Source: Pseudomonadota bacterium
Lineage (GTDB): Bacteria; Desulfobacterota; Desulfarculia; Desulfarculales; Desulfarculaceae
Reading direction: 5' to 3'
DNA: 64,000 bases
Assembly: GCA_018902755.1 (NCBI GenBank)
Contig: JAHIQI010000047.1
Span: forward strand, 62,001 to 126,000
Part shown: in pieces, positions 24,836 through 35,186 of the stretch
Layout of the letters: every line of letters begins with the position of its first letter
How positions within the stretch are numbered: position 1 is the first letter of the stretch
Made by a program: the position numbers and the translations under genes
The notes under the pieces: generated by a model
Databases searched by the model: none
Told to the model about the DNA's origin: nothing
Seen by the model: the letters and a program-made list of their open reading frames with translations, nothing else

Positions 24836-26965
24836 ATGAACACGCAGTACCAGACGGTCAAGGTGGAGTTGATCGACGGGGTGGCCATCCTGCAGATGGA
24901 CAATCCCCCGGTCAACCAAATGTCCGAGCACTTCATCCTGGAGTTGAAGCAGGCCACCTTGGAGGCGGTGGAGGACCCGGAGATAAAGGTGATCATCCTC
25001 ACCGGCACGGGCAAGAACTTCGTGGCCGGGGCCGACGTCACCCAGCTTCTCACCGTCAAGGACAAGGCCCCCTTCGTGGCCAAGCTCATGGATGTGCACC
25101 GCTGGTTGAACGCCATGGAGGCCTCTCCCAAGCCCATCATCGCGGCCATCAACGGCAACTGCCTGGGCGGGGGCATGGAGATCGCCCTGGCCTGCCACTA
25201 CCGCATAGCCGCCAAAGGGGTGAGCCTAGGCCTGCCCGAGGTTAAGCTCGGCCTGCTGCCCGGCAGCGCGGGCACCCAGCGCATGCCCCGGGTCATCGGC
25301 CTGCCCGACGCCCTGGACCTCATGCTCACCGGCAAGTTCATCAAGGCCCAAAAGGCCTGGTCCCTGGGCCTGGTGGACGAGGAGGTGCCCCTGGAACAGT
25401 TGCGCCAGGCGGCGCTCACCGCGGCGGGCAACTTCCAGAAGGGATTATTGAGCCACCAGAGCCGCCGGGCCAGCCGCCGCTTCGACCGCCTGCCCAGCGC
25501 CAGTGAAAAGACCCACCTCATCAATTTCATCAAGGCCCAGACCACGCCCAAGGCCAAGGGCTACATCGCCCCCTTCAAGATCATCGAGGCGGTGGAAAAG
25601 GGGCTATCCACCGACTTCGAGGCGGACATCACCCGCGAAGCCGACCTGTTCGGCGACTGCCTGGTGTCCGACGTGGCCAAGAACCTCATCGGCATCTTCC
25701 TTAACGAGCGCTCCGCCGGGCGCCTGCCCCGCATCAAGGGCCTGACCCCGGCCAAGCCCCAAAAGGTGGGCATGCTGGGCGGCGGGGTCATGGGGTCGAG
25801 CATCGTTCACCTATTGCTCTCCAGCGGCCTGGACGCGGTGCTGTGGGAGGTGAACGACCAGGCCCTGGCCAAGGCGGTGGAGGCCATCAAGAAGACATTC
25901 GCCTACAAGATAAAGATCAAGAAGCTCAAGCCCGAGCAGCTGGAAGCCCTGATAGCCGAAAAGCTCACCACCACCACCAAGCTGGAGGACCTGGCCGGGG
26001 TGGATCTGGTGATCGAGGCGGTCTTGGAAAACATGGAGGTGAAGCAGGACATCTGGAAAAAGCTGGAGGGCATCTGCCGGCCGGACGTGATCTTCGCCAC
26101 CAACACCTCGGCCCTGCCCATCACCGAGATGGCCACGGTGCTGGCCGACCCCGGCCGCATGATAGGCCTGCACTTCTTCAACCCGGCCGAGCGCATGCCC
26201 TTGCTGGAGATCATCTGCGCGGCGCAGACATCCGACCAGAGCCTGGCCACCAGCGTGGCCTTTGGCCGCACCATCAAGAAGGTGCCGGTGGTGGTAAACG
26301 ACGGCCCCGGCTTCTACGTATCGCGCCAGTTGGGCGGGCTCATGGGCGGCTCGGTGTTCCTCATGGCCGACGGCGTGAGCCCGGTGGATATCGAGGCGGC
26401 CCTCATGGACTACGGCATGCCCATGGGACCGGCCACCTTGTCCGACCTAACCGGCATCGACATCAACTACCACGTTAACCAGACCTTCGCCCGCCGCCTG
26501 GGCGAGCGCTACAAGGTCCACCCCCTCACCGAGGCCATCTACGCCCTGGGCGATTACGGCCGCAAGACCGGGCGGGGCCACTTCGACTACAGCGGCCCCA
26601 AGCCGGTGCCCAACCCTCGCGTGGCCCAGGTGCTGGCCGACTACCTCAAAGAAAACCAGGTGCCCCCCCGCGAGATGAGCAAGCAAGAGATCATCGACGT
26701 GATGCTGGCCAACGGCATCAACGAGGCGGCCCTGATGATGGAACAAGGCATCTGCGACCGCCCGGCGGACATGGACCTGGCCATGATCTACGGCACCGGC
26801 TTCCCGCCCTACCGGGGCGGCATCTTCCGCTATGCCGACAAGTGGGGGCTGGACAAGGTGTTGGCCAAGCTCACCGAATTGGAAGCGCGTTACGGGGCCC
26901 GCTTCGCCCCGGCCCAGCTTATCAAGAGCATGGCCGCCGAGGGCCGCACCTTCTATCAGGACTAG
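24836..26965 (+). CDS. fadB: Enoyl-CoA hydratase / 3-hydroxyacyl-CoA dehydrogenase fusion
   Basis: Bifunctional beta-oxidation enzyme of 709 residues, the usual FadB/FadJ size. The N-terminal crotonase domain keeps both catalytic glutamates, E115 in GGGMEIAL and E135 in LGLPEVKLGLLPG, and the oxyanion residues around GADVTQL. The NAD-binding dehydrogenase domain starts near 310 with GGGVMG at 315-320 and has the catalytic histidine in GLHFFNPAERM, followed by two C-terminal dehydrogenase helices domains. ATG 24836 is chosen for the AGGGAGAGGG ribosome site. First gene of an operon with an acyl-CoA dehydrogenase and thiolase. It should hydrate enoyl-CoA and oxidise the 3-hydroxyacyl-CoA in the cytoplasm. 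Confidence 0.92.
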   Translation: MNTQYQTVKVELIDGVAILQMDNPPVNQMSEHFILELKQATLEAVEDPEIKVIILTGTGKNFVAGADVTQLLTVKDKAPFVAKLMDVHRWLNAMEASPKPIIAAINGNCLGGGMEIALACHYRIAAKGVSLGLPEVKLGLLPGSAGTQRMPRVIGLPDALDLMLTGKFIKAQKAWSLGLVDEEVPLEQLRQAALTAAGNFQKGLLSHQSRRASRRFDRLPSASEKTHLINFIKAQTTPKAKGYIAPFKIIEAVEKGLSTDFEADITREADLFGDCLVSDVAKNLIGIFLNERSAGRLPRIKGLTPAKPQKVGMLGGGVMGSSIVHLLLSSGLDAVLWEVNDQALAKAVEAIKKTFAYKIKIKKLKPEQLEALIAEKLTTTTKLEDLAGVDLVIEAVLENMEVKQDIWKKLEGICRPDVIFATNTSALPITEMATVLADPGRMIGLHFFNPAERMPLLEIICAAQTSDQSLATSVAFGRTIKKVPVVVNDGPGFYVSRQLGGLMGGSVFLMADGVSPVDIEAALMDYGMPMGPATLSDLTGIDINYHVNQTFARRLGERYKVHPLTEAIYALGDYGRKTGRGHFDYSGPKPVPNPRVAQVLADYLKENQVPPREMSKQEIIDVMLANGINEAALMMEQGICDRPADMDLAMIYGTGFPPYRGGIFRYADKWGLDKVLAKLTELEARYGARFAPAQLIKSMAAEGRTFYQD

Positions 26966-26977
26966 GGAAGGCGCGGC

Positions 26978-28780
<1,803 letters not shown>

Positions 28781-28848
28781 GCAGGCTGAACGGTCATAGA
28801 TTTAAACCAAAGGGTGATCCCACCCCTGCCATGGCAAGGAGAATCCAA

Positions 28849-30051
28849 ATGCAAGAAGTAGTTATCGCCGGATACCTACGCACGGCCCAATCCCGCTGCC
28901 GCCCCAATGATCCCGGCCGGGACTGGTTCCACGCCCTGAGGGCCGACGAGTTGCTGGCCCAGGTGCTGCCCGAGCTCATTAAGCGCTCCGGGGTGGAGGC
29001 CAAGGAGGTGGACGACTTTATCGTGGGCTCGGCCACTGGGGTGGGCGAACAGTGGACCTACGGCGGACGCACTCCCATCTTCCTGGCCAACCTGCCTGAG
29101 ACCATCGCGGCAAAATTCGTGGACCAGCAGTGCGGCTCGGCCATGGCCGGGGTGCACATCGGTTTCATGGAGATCGCCCAGGGCTTCGCCGATGTGGTCA
29201 TGGTGGGCGGTATGGAGCACATGACCAGGGTGCCCATGGGCGGCACCACCAAGGACCGGGGCCTGGCCGCGCCCAACCTGAACCTCTTCCTGAACCCAGA
29301 GTACCGCCACTGGGACATGATGAGCGCCATGAACATGGGGCTAACCGCGGAAAAGCTCTTCGCCCAGTCCGGCTGCACCAAGGAGGAGATGGATCAGTGG
29401 GCGGTGCGCTCTCATCACCGGGCGGCCCAGGCCCAGGCCGACGGTTTCTTTGACGGCGAGATATTGCCCATTGAGGCGCCCCAGGCCGACGGCACGGTGA
29501 TGAGCGTGACCACGGACCAGGCGGTGCGCGGCGACACCACCCTGGAGGGCCTGGCCTCCCTGAAGCCCGCCTTCAAGAAAGACGGCGTCATCACCGCCGG
29601 GGTCAGCTCACCCCTGAACGCGGCGGGCACGGGCATCATTCTCATGTCCAAGGAAAAGGCCAAGGCCAAGGGCATCAAGCCCCTGGCCACCATCCGCTCC
29701 ATCGGCTTCGCCGGGGTGGACCCCACCATCATGGGCCAGGGCCCGGTGCCCGCCAGCCTCAAGGCCCTGGAGAATCTGGGCATGTCGCCGGGCGACATCG
29801 ACTACTGGGAGATCAACGAGGCCTTCGCCATCGTGGCCCTCAACTGCATCAAACAGTTGGGGCTCGATCCCGAGCGGGTCAACGTGATGGGCGGCGGCTT
29901 GGCCATCGGCCATCCCCTGGGAGCCACGGGCAACCGGCTCATCGGCACCCTGGCCCGCATCCTGGAGGCCAAGGGTGCCCGCTGGGGCTGCGCCAACGCC
30001 TGCGTGGGCGGAGGCCAGGGCGTGGCCACCATCATCGAGCGCGAAGCCTAG
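28849..30051 (+). CDS. fadA: Thiolase (acetyl-CoA acyltransferase)
   Basis: 400-residue thiolase that cleaves 3-oxoacyl-CoA to acetyl-CoA and a shortened acyl-CoA. The nucleophilic C95 lies in DQQCGSAMAG, and the C-terminal half has the GHPLGATG histidine and the NACVGGGQG second cysteine. ATG 28849 is preferred over ATG 28831 because AAGGAG (28835-28840) is correctly spaced for the former. Third gene of the operon, followed by a strong terminator, so the operon is fusion enzyme, dehydrogenase, thiolase. Confidence 0.91.
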   Translation: MQEVVIAGYLRTAQSRCRPNDPGRDWFHALRADELLAQVLPELIKRSGVEAKEVDDFIVGSATGVGEQWTYGGRTPIFLANLPETIAAKFVDQQCGSAMAGVHIGFMEIAQGFADVVMVGGMEHMTRVPMGGTTKDRGLAAPNLNLFLNPEYRHWDMMSAMNMGLTAEKLFAQSGCTKEEMDQWAVRSHHRAAQAQADGFFDGEILPIEAPQADGTVMSVTTDQAVRGDTTLEGLASLKPAFKKDGVITAGVSSPLNAAGTGIILMSKEKAKAKGIKPLATIRSIGFAGVDPTIMGQGPVPASLKALENLGMSPGDIDYWEINEAFAIVALNCIKQLGLDPERVNVMGGGLAIGHPLGATGNRLIGTLARILEAKGARWGCANACVGGGQGVATIIEREA

Positions 30052-30070
30052 ACGCACTAAACCGGCATAG

Positions 30071-30110
30071 GGCCCGTCCCGATTTTTTGTATCGGGGCGG
30101 GCCATTTTTT
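30071..30110 (+). terminator. Rho-independent terminator of the beta-oxidation operon
   Basis: Stem of 13 bp, GGCCCGTCCCGAT (30071-30083) with ATCGGGGCGGGCC (30091-30103), one T-G pair, 7-base loop, followed by a run of T (30105-30111). Confidence 0.9.
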
Positions 30111-30205
30111 TGTTTTTGGGATTTGCCTCAGCCCTGAAATAGTCATAATAATTAGTGACAGGATGGGAAGGTTTAACTAGCACCCATGGGGGTAATCCGG
30201 GCATC

Positions 30206-31060
30206 ATGCCTGAACGCAATTCATATAAAGGCGTGGTCTTCGCGGGTGGCGGGTCGCGCTGTTTTTGGCAGGCCGGTTTTTGGCAAACCGCCGGTCCGGC
30301 CCTGCACCTTACCCCCAGCGCGGTGGTGGCGGTGAGCGCGGGAGCCAGCACCGCCTGTCATATCTTCTCCGGCGAGATCGAGGCGGCCATGGAGTATTAC
30401 CAGGCCGCCCACGCCCGCCGGGCCAGGTACGACCCTCCCGGACGCAACCCCTTCCTGCCCGACCCCACCGGCCTGAGGGTGTACCGCGAAGCCCTGGAAT
30501 CGGTGCTGGAGGGCGAGCCCTTCCAGCGCCTGAAGCAGGGCCCGGACCTGCGCATCTTCATGAGCCGCCCCCCGGCCTGGGCCAAGTCTGCCCTGGGGGT
30601 GGGGCTGGGCTATCTGGGTTACAGCCTGGACAAGAGCATGGGCGATCCGGTGCACCACCGCTACGCCCGCAAACTGGGCTTCCAACCGATGGTGGGTCAC
30701 GCCTCCCAGTGCGCCACGGTGCGGGAGTTGGTGGACCTGGTGGTGGCCTCGTCCTGTTTGCCGCCCATGGTGCCCTGGTGCAGTTGGAACGGCTGCAAGG
30801 TGGTGGACGGCGGCATCTTGGACAACGCCCCGTTGGAGGCTCTGGAGCCGGGCGAAACCCCGGCGCTGGTGCTTCTCACCCGGCGCTACCCGTCCCATGA
30901 GCTGCGCAACCACCCCGGCGTCACCTATGCCCAACCCTCCAAAGAGCTGGCAATCTCCAAGTGGGAGAAGGCCAACCCGAATCTGGTGCGGGAAAGCTAC
31001 GAGCAGGGTCTGCGCGACGGCGAGCTTTTCGCCCGGCGCGGCGCGGAGGCCCTTTACTGA
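30206..31060 (+). CDS. Patatin-like phospholipase/esterase
   Basis: 284-residue serine hydrolase of the patatin family. The oxyanion-hole loop GGGSRCFWQAG is at 14-24, the nucleophile S44 lies in AVSAGAS (the canonical first glycine of GXSXG is alanine here) and the aspartate of the Ser-Asp dyad, D201, lies in VVDGGILDN. There is no signal peptide, so it is probably cytoplasmic or inner-face membrane-associated. Starting at ATG 30206 places the fold at the usual distance; the frame runs back to a GTG at 30155 without family character. It could release fatty acids from membrane or storage lipids for the flanking beta-oxidation genes (inference). Confidence 0.8.
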   Translation: MPERNSYKGVVFAGGGSRCFWQAGFWQTAGPALHLTPSAVVAVSAGASTACHIFSGEIEAAMEYYQAAHARRARYDPPGRNPFLPDPTGLRVYREALESVLEGEPFQRLKQGPDLRIFMSRPPAWAKSALGVGLGYLGYSLDKSMGDPVHHRYARKLGFQPMVGHASQCATVRELVDLVVASSCLPPMVPWCSWNGCKVVDGGILDNAPLEALEPGETPALVLLTRRYPSHELRNHPGVTYAQPSKELAISKWEKANPNLVRESYEQGLRDGELFARRGAEALY

Positions 31061-31087
31061 AACATCTTGGCGGGGACTAGCCCTCCC

Positions 31088-31966
31088 CTACTCTTGCTCG
31101 CGGGGAACTCGCTTGCCCTCGGGGGTGTAGTCGTAGAAGCCCTTGCCCACCTTGCGGCCCAGGCGGCCCTGTTTCACCAGCCTTTCCACCAGGTCGCAGC
31201 GGGCCACCAGCTCAATTTCGCCCATTGACTGCAAGAAACGGTCGATGAGCACGAAGGTGTCCAGGCCCGCGTTGTCGGCCACCTCGAAGGGACCGGCCGC
31301 CCAGCCATAACCCAGGCGCATGCCCGCGTCCAGGTCCTGGGGTGTGGTCACCCCGGAATTCACCAGATCCAGGGCCTCGCGGAAGGCGGCGCAGAACACC
31401 CGGTTCATGACGAAACCCGGGATGTCGCGGCCCACCGGCACCGGGTGCTTACCCAGGGCGCGGATAAAGGCGATGCTTCGCTCGAACACCTCGTCCGAGG
31501 TCTTGTCGCCCTTGACCACCTCCACCAGGCCCATTAGGGGCACCGGCCCGAAGAAGTGCAGCCCCAGCACCTTCTCGGGATGGGTGGTGGCCGAGGCCAG
31601 GCGGCTGATGGGAATGGAGGAGGTGTTGCTGGCGATAGGCGTGTGGGGCGGAGCCAGGCGGTCCAGCTCGGCGAACAGCTCCAGCTTGAGAGACTCGATC
31701 TCCAGGGCCGCCTCGAGCACCCAGTCGGCCTGGGACGCGCTCTCCAGGCTGTCCACGGGCGTCACCCGGGCCAGCACCGCTCCGGGGTTGTCGCTTATCA
31801 GACCCTTGGAGGCCAGCTTGCCCACCGAGGTCTTCATGCCCTCCATGGCCCTGTCCAGGGCCTCGGGTTTCACGTCCATCAGGCTGACCTGATGGCCCGC
31901 CTGGGCGCACACCTGGGCGATGCCCGCCCCCATGAACCCGGCTCCCACAACCAATACGCGCTGCAT
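31088..31966 (-). CDS. 3-hydroxyacyl-CoA dehydrogenase, stand-alone
   Basis: 292-residue NAD enzyme oxidising a 3-hydroxyacyl-CoA (hydroxybutyryl-CoA type). GAGFMGAG (8-15) is the nucleotide loop, the catalytic SNTSSIP and GLHFFGPVPLMGLVEVV segments follow, and the C-terminal domain contains DAGMRLGYGWAAGPFE. ATG 31966 is preferred because GGGAG lies 9 bases upstream and the preceding ten codons overlap the DUF362 stop region. Last gene of the minus-strand cluster 37106-31088. A second enzyme of the same type is encoded at 46183. Confidence 0.88.
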   Translation of the reverse strand: MQRVLVVGAGFMGAGIAQVCAQAGHQVSLMDVKPEALDRAMEGMKTSVGKLASKGLISDNPGAVLARVTPVDSLESASQADWVLEAALEIESLKLELFAELDRLAPPHTPIASNTSSIPISRLASATTHPEKVLGLHFFGPVPLMGLVEVVKGDKTSDEVFERSIAFIRALGKHPVPVGRDIPGFVMNRVFCAAFREALDLVNSGVTTPQDLDAGMRLGYGWAAGPFEVADNAGLDTFVLIDRFLQSMGEIELVARCDLVERLVKQGRLGRKVGKGFYDYTPEGKRVPREQE

Positions 31967-31992
31967 GTCATCAACTCCCGCTTCAGATGAAC

Positions 31993-33315
31993 TCACTCGA
32001 TGGTGAACAGGCCCTGATCGAATTCCGGCTTGTCCTTGTAGCGTTTCATGAACATGCCGGGCATGCGGTCCAGGTTGGCGAAGAACTGATCATCGGCCAT
32101 TATGCCCGCCTGGTGCAAGGCCTTGATGATCTGCTCCGGCTTGGGCGGGCAGCCTTTCACCGCGATCATCTCCTTGATCTCCGGGTTGTCCTTGTGGGCC
32201 TGGTACATGCACTTGCCCAGGAGAATGGTCTTGTTGGCGCCGGGCCGGGGCTGCATTTTTTTGCCGGTCAAAACCTCCACGTTGTCCCAGGGCTCGCCGT
32301 TCCAGGTCATGGCGATGGCTGAGAGCACCGCGCCGTTTATGCCCGAGCAATAGGTGCACAGGCTGGTGTCGTACTTGTAGTAGGCCAGCCCGGCCACGCC
32401 GCGCTTGGCCATGGGCACCGGCAGGGTTCCGTCCTCGGTGTAGGGGAAGGCCCAACCGTGGTATTGGGCATGGTCCTCCACCGCCTCGCCCTTCACCTCC
32501 ACCGATTCCAGCTCCAGGGAACGGCCCCGGTTCTTGGCGGCGTGGGCCAGGTGGGGCACGCTCTGGGGAGGGTGGCCCAGCAGGTTGGAGCCCACGATGT
32601 CCGCGGCCAGCACGTCCCAGGAGGCGGCCAGCAGGTCGCGGCGGTGGATCACGCCGTCAAAGGCCGGGCCGTACTCCGAGGTGAAGGTTCCGTCGATGAT
32701 GGTGAGGATGGGGGGCATGGGGTCGGCCAGGCGGGCGATGTAGAAATTGAGATCCTTGTCCGGGTCCGCGTTGTGGCAGCGTTTGCGCGAGGTCACGTCG
32801 ATCATGCCCTTGAGGTTCTTTATGCCCAGGCTGACCATGGTCTGGGCGTGGGTCTTCATCACCGGCAGGTCGATGACAAAATCGCTGGCCAGGATGTCCT
32901 GGTTGAAGTTGAGCTTCACCCCGTCGCCCAGGTCCACCTCCCTGAAGGGCCGCTGGAAGGTGTCCACCAGCTTTACCCCGTAGCGGTCCCTGAGCTTGGT
33001 GTAGCCCAGGGTTTCATAGGCGTGGGCCGAGGTCTCGGTGTCGTTGGCGCGCCCCAGGACCATGCCCTCGCCGATGGTGATGTCGCTCACCCCATGCTCG
33101 CGCAACAGGGTCACCACGTCGTTTATCAAGCGGCTGGTGGTGATCACCCCCCACTTGGGGAAATTGACCGCCTTGGTCCAGAAGACGATGTTGGGCTTTA
33201 TGAAAACCTTGGCGTCGGCCGGGATGCGGTCCAGGCCGCCGCACAGCTCCACCGCCCGGCGCACCGGCTCCAAGGGCTGATCATAACGCACCAGGGAAAC
33301 CAGGGGCTTGTCCAT
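31993..33315 (-). CDS. DUF362-domain protein of unknown function
   Basis: 440-residue protein with the DUF362 layout: AKVFIKPNIVF near the start, DFVIDLPVMKTHAQTMVSLGIKNLKGMID in the middle and aspartate-rich motifs such as ILTIIDGTF. The family is often fused to ferredoxin domains and proposed to bind metal or Fe-S; here only scattered cysteines are seen, notably CTYC near residue 340 and CPP near the C-terminus, so a classical 2[4Fe-4S] domain is absent. ATG 33315 is chosen for its AAGGAG ribosome site. It sits within fatty-acid-type genes, between the phosphotransferase and the dehydrogenase. No reaction can be assigned. Confidence 0.75.
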   Translation of the reverse strand: MDKPLVSLVRYDQPLEPVRRAVELCGGLDRIPADAKVFIKPNIVFWTKAVNFPKWGVITTSRLINDVVTLLREHGVSDITIGEGMVLGRANDTETSAHAYETLGYTKLRDRYGVKLVDTFQRPFREVDLGDGVKLNFNQDILASDFVIDLPVMKTHAQTMVSLGIKNLKGMIDVTSRKRCHNADPDKDLNFYIARLADPMPPILTIIDGTFTSEYGPAFDGVIHRRDLLAASWDVLAADIVGSNLLGHPPQSVPHLAHAAKNRGRSLELESVEVKGEAVEDHAQYHGWAFPYTEDGTLPVPMAKRGVAGLAYYKYDTSLCTYCSGINGAVLSAIAMTWNGEPWDNVEVLTGKKMQPRPGANKTILLGKCMYQAHKDNPEIKEMIAVKGCPPKPEQIIKALHQAGIMADDQFFANLDRMPGMFMKRYKDKPEFDQGLFTIE

Positions 33316-33403
33316 GCTTTTCTCCTTGCCGGCATGCGCCCGCCTTCTGACGGACCTAATTTCATTGGTAAGCGATCGGCCTAGTCCCAAACGCGCTATC
33401 GCC

Positions 33404-34477
33404 TTAGGCGAAGGCTCCTTCCGCCACCGCCTGGGCCTTGTCCAACAGGATGCCCACCTTGCCGCCCAAACGGGCGAAGCGGTTGTCCTTGGTCTGCCCG
33501 TGAAAATAGCGGAAGTAAATCTGCTGGGCGATGACCGCCAGGCGGAACAGACCAAAGCAATAGTAAAAGTCCATGCGGTCCATCACCCGCCCGGTTAGTT
33601 GCCCATAATACTCCACCGCCTCCCTGCGGGTCAGGCTTCCCGGCAGGTAGGTGACCATGGAGGCGCCCTGCACCATTTCCGGGGGGTCGTCTGGCTGGAC
33701 CCAATAGGCCAGGGTGCAGGCCAGGTCCATGAGCGGGTCTCCCAGGGTGGCCATTTCCCAATCCAAAACACCGATTATTTTAAGAGGGTCATCCGAGGCC
33801 AGGACCACATTGTCCAGTTTCAAATCATTGTGGATCACCGCGGGGGTGGGGCTTTCCGGCGGCATCTCGGCGGCCAACCACCGCATCACCGCCTCGCCGT
33901 CGGGCACGTCCGGGGTGCGCGCCGCGCGGTAGCGCTTGCTCCAGCCCTCCACCTGGCGGCGCACGTATCCCTTGGGCTTGCCGAACCCACCCAGCCCGGC
34001 GGCCTGATAATCCACCGCGTGCAGCTCGGCCATCACCTCCAACAGGCGCTGGGTGAGCCGCCGCAGCTCCACCTCGCCAAAGGCCAGCTCCGGCGGCAAC
34101 CATTGGCGCAAGATGATTCCCTCGATGCGCTCCATCACGTAGAAATGGCAGCCCATGATGGCCGGGTCCTCGCTGTAGACCAGGGGGCCGGGGCAATAGG
34201 GGAACACCGGGTGCAAGGCGCTCAGCACCTTGTACTCGCGGCTCATGTCGTGGGCGGTCTTGGCCTTGGTGCCGTGGGGAGGCCGCCGCAAGATCATCTC
34301 CCGCCCGCCCATGCGCAAAAAGTAGGTGAGGTTGGAGTAGCCCGAAGGAAACTGGCTGATCTTCAGCTCGCCGTCGAGAGCGGGGATGCTCAGGCGCAGG
34401 AACTTCTCCAGACGCCCGGCGTCCAGTTCCTCGCCCGGCCTTACCCGGGCGGCTTGGTCCAGAAGCTCAGTCATCAT
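33404..34477 (-). CDS. Acyl-CoA-associated phosphotransferase (APH-fold, ACAD10/LvaA-like)
   Basis: 357-residue kinase-fold protein. The ATP-binding lobe begins around SGYSNLTYFLRMG and ILRRPPHG (the latter diagnostic of the acyl-CoA-dehydrogenase-linked group), the catalytic loop is IHNDLKLDN (215-223, D218) and the metal-binding aspartate D239 is in LDWEMATLGDP. Eukaryotic ACAD10/ACAD11 and the Pseudomonas levulinate enzyme LvaA use this fold to phosphorylate a 4-hydroxyacyl-CoA. Its start overlaps the end of the TetR gene by 11 bases, showing translational coupling, and an acyl-CoA dehydrogenase is encoded just upstream in the same operon. It should act on an acyl-CoA rather than an antibiotic. 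Confidence 0.85.
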   Translation of the reverse strand: MMTELLDQAARVRPGEELDAGRLEKFLRLSIPALDGELKISQFPSGYSNLTYFLRMGGREMILRRPPHGTKAKTAHDMSREYKVLSALHPVFPYCPGPLVYSEDPAIMGCHFYVMERIEGIILRQWLPPELAFGEVELRRLTQRLLEVMAELHAVDYQAAGLGGFGKPKGYVRRQVEGWSKRYRAARTPDVPDGEAVMRWLAAEMPPESPTPAVIHNDLKLDNVVLASDDPLKIIGVLDWEMATLGDPLMDLACTLAYWVQPDDPPEMVQGASMVTYLPGSLTRREAVEYYGQLTGRVMDRMDFYYCFGLFRLAVIAQQIYFRYFHGQTKDNRFARLGGKVGILLDKAQAVAEGAFA

Positions 34478-35186
34478 GAGCCTCCCCGGCCCCTGCCGGG
34501 CCCAGGCGGCCCTGGCAATATCCCTGGGCCAACCCCACCACGAAGTTGGCGTAGCGCTCCACGCTCACCCGGCGCTTGGCGTATTTCCAGCGCTTGAGGT
34601 ACCAGTCTTGCAACATGCCCTTGATCACCGCGGCGGTGAGCAGCTGGTCCACCTCGGCGAAGACGCCTTGCCGCTTGCCTTCCTTGATGACCTCGGCGAT
34701 GTGCCGCTCGGTGGCCAGTTCGCCCTCCTTGGCCCGCTGCTTCTCCACCTTGCCCAGGTGGCGCGCCTCCATGTAGGAGAAAAAGAACCAGGGCTGCATG
34801 GCCTCGCTGAGGTACAGGTGGGCCCGGATGGCGGAGGCCAGCTTTTCCGTCGGGGCCTCGCCGCCCGATACGGCCTGGCGCATCACCCGCCGGGTTATGC
34901 GGCGGCCCGCCTCCTGGATCATCTCCAGCAGGGCCTCCTTGCCGTTGAAGTAGTCGTAGAGCGCCCCGATGGAAAGGCCGCTGGCCTTGCTCAGGTCACG
35001 CATGGTCATGGCCTGGAAGCCCTTTTGGTTGCTCACCTTGAGGGTGGCCTGAAAGATCAGTTCCAGGTTCTTGAGCGCGGTCTGCTGCTTTTTGGCCTTT
35101 ATGTCCTCGCGGTGAGCGGCCAGCATCTCCAGGCAAAAATCCTCCTGGGTCAGCTTGGCCTGGCGCTTGAACTGACGGTAGGTCAT
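34467..35186 (-). CDS. TetR-family transcriptional regulator
   Basis: 239-residue regulator. A long basic N-terminal extension (about 40 residues) precedes the TetR helix-turn-helix at about 47-90 (MTMRDLSKASGLSIGALYDYF), followed by a helical ligand domain that in relatives binds acyl-CoA or fatty acids. It overlaps the upstream acyl-CoA dehydrogenase gene by four bases and the downstream phosphotransferase gene by eleven, so it is made with its operon. A likely target is the near-palindrome CCGAGCGATCGTTCG at 37193, between the two divergent promoters, with a related site at 24571. Confidence 0.87.
   Translation of the reverse strand: MTYRQFKRQAKLTQEDFCLEMLAAHREDIKAKKQQTALKNLELIFQATLKVSNQKGFQAMTMRDLSKASGLSIGALYDYFNGKEALLEMIQEAGRRITRRVMRQAVSGGEAPTEKLASAIRAHLYLSEAMQPWFFFSYMEARHLGKVEKQRAKEGELATERHIAEVIKEGKRQGVFAEVDQLLTAAVIKGMLQDWYLKRWKYAKRRVSVERYANFVVGLAQGYCQGRLGPAGAGEAHDD
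34488..34502 (-). repeat. GGCCC hairpin before the phosphotransferase ribosome site
   Basis: GGCCC (34488-34492) and GGGCC (34498-34502) with a 5-base loop, next to CTCCCC (ribosome site on the minus strand). It lies inside the end of the TetR gene and is nearly identical to the element at 16047-16064. Confidence 0.3.

Noticed and set aside
33404..34477. Aminoglycoside resistance gene
   Set aside because: The fold is APH-like, but the ILRRPPHG motif and acyl-CoA dehydrogenase neighbour place it with acyl-CoA-linked phosphotransferases, not antibiotic kinases.
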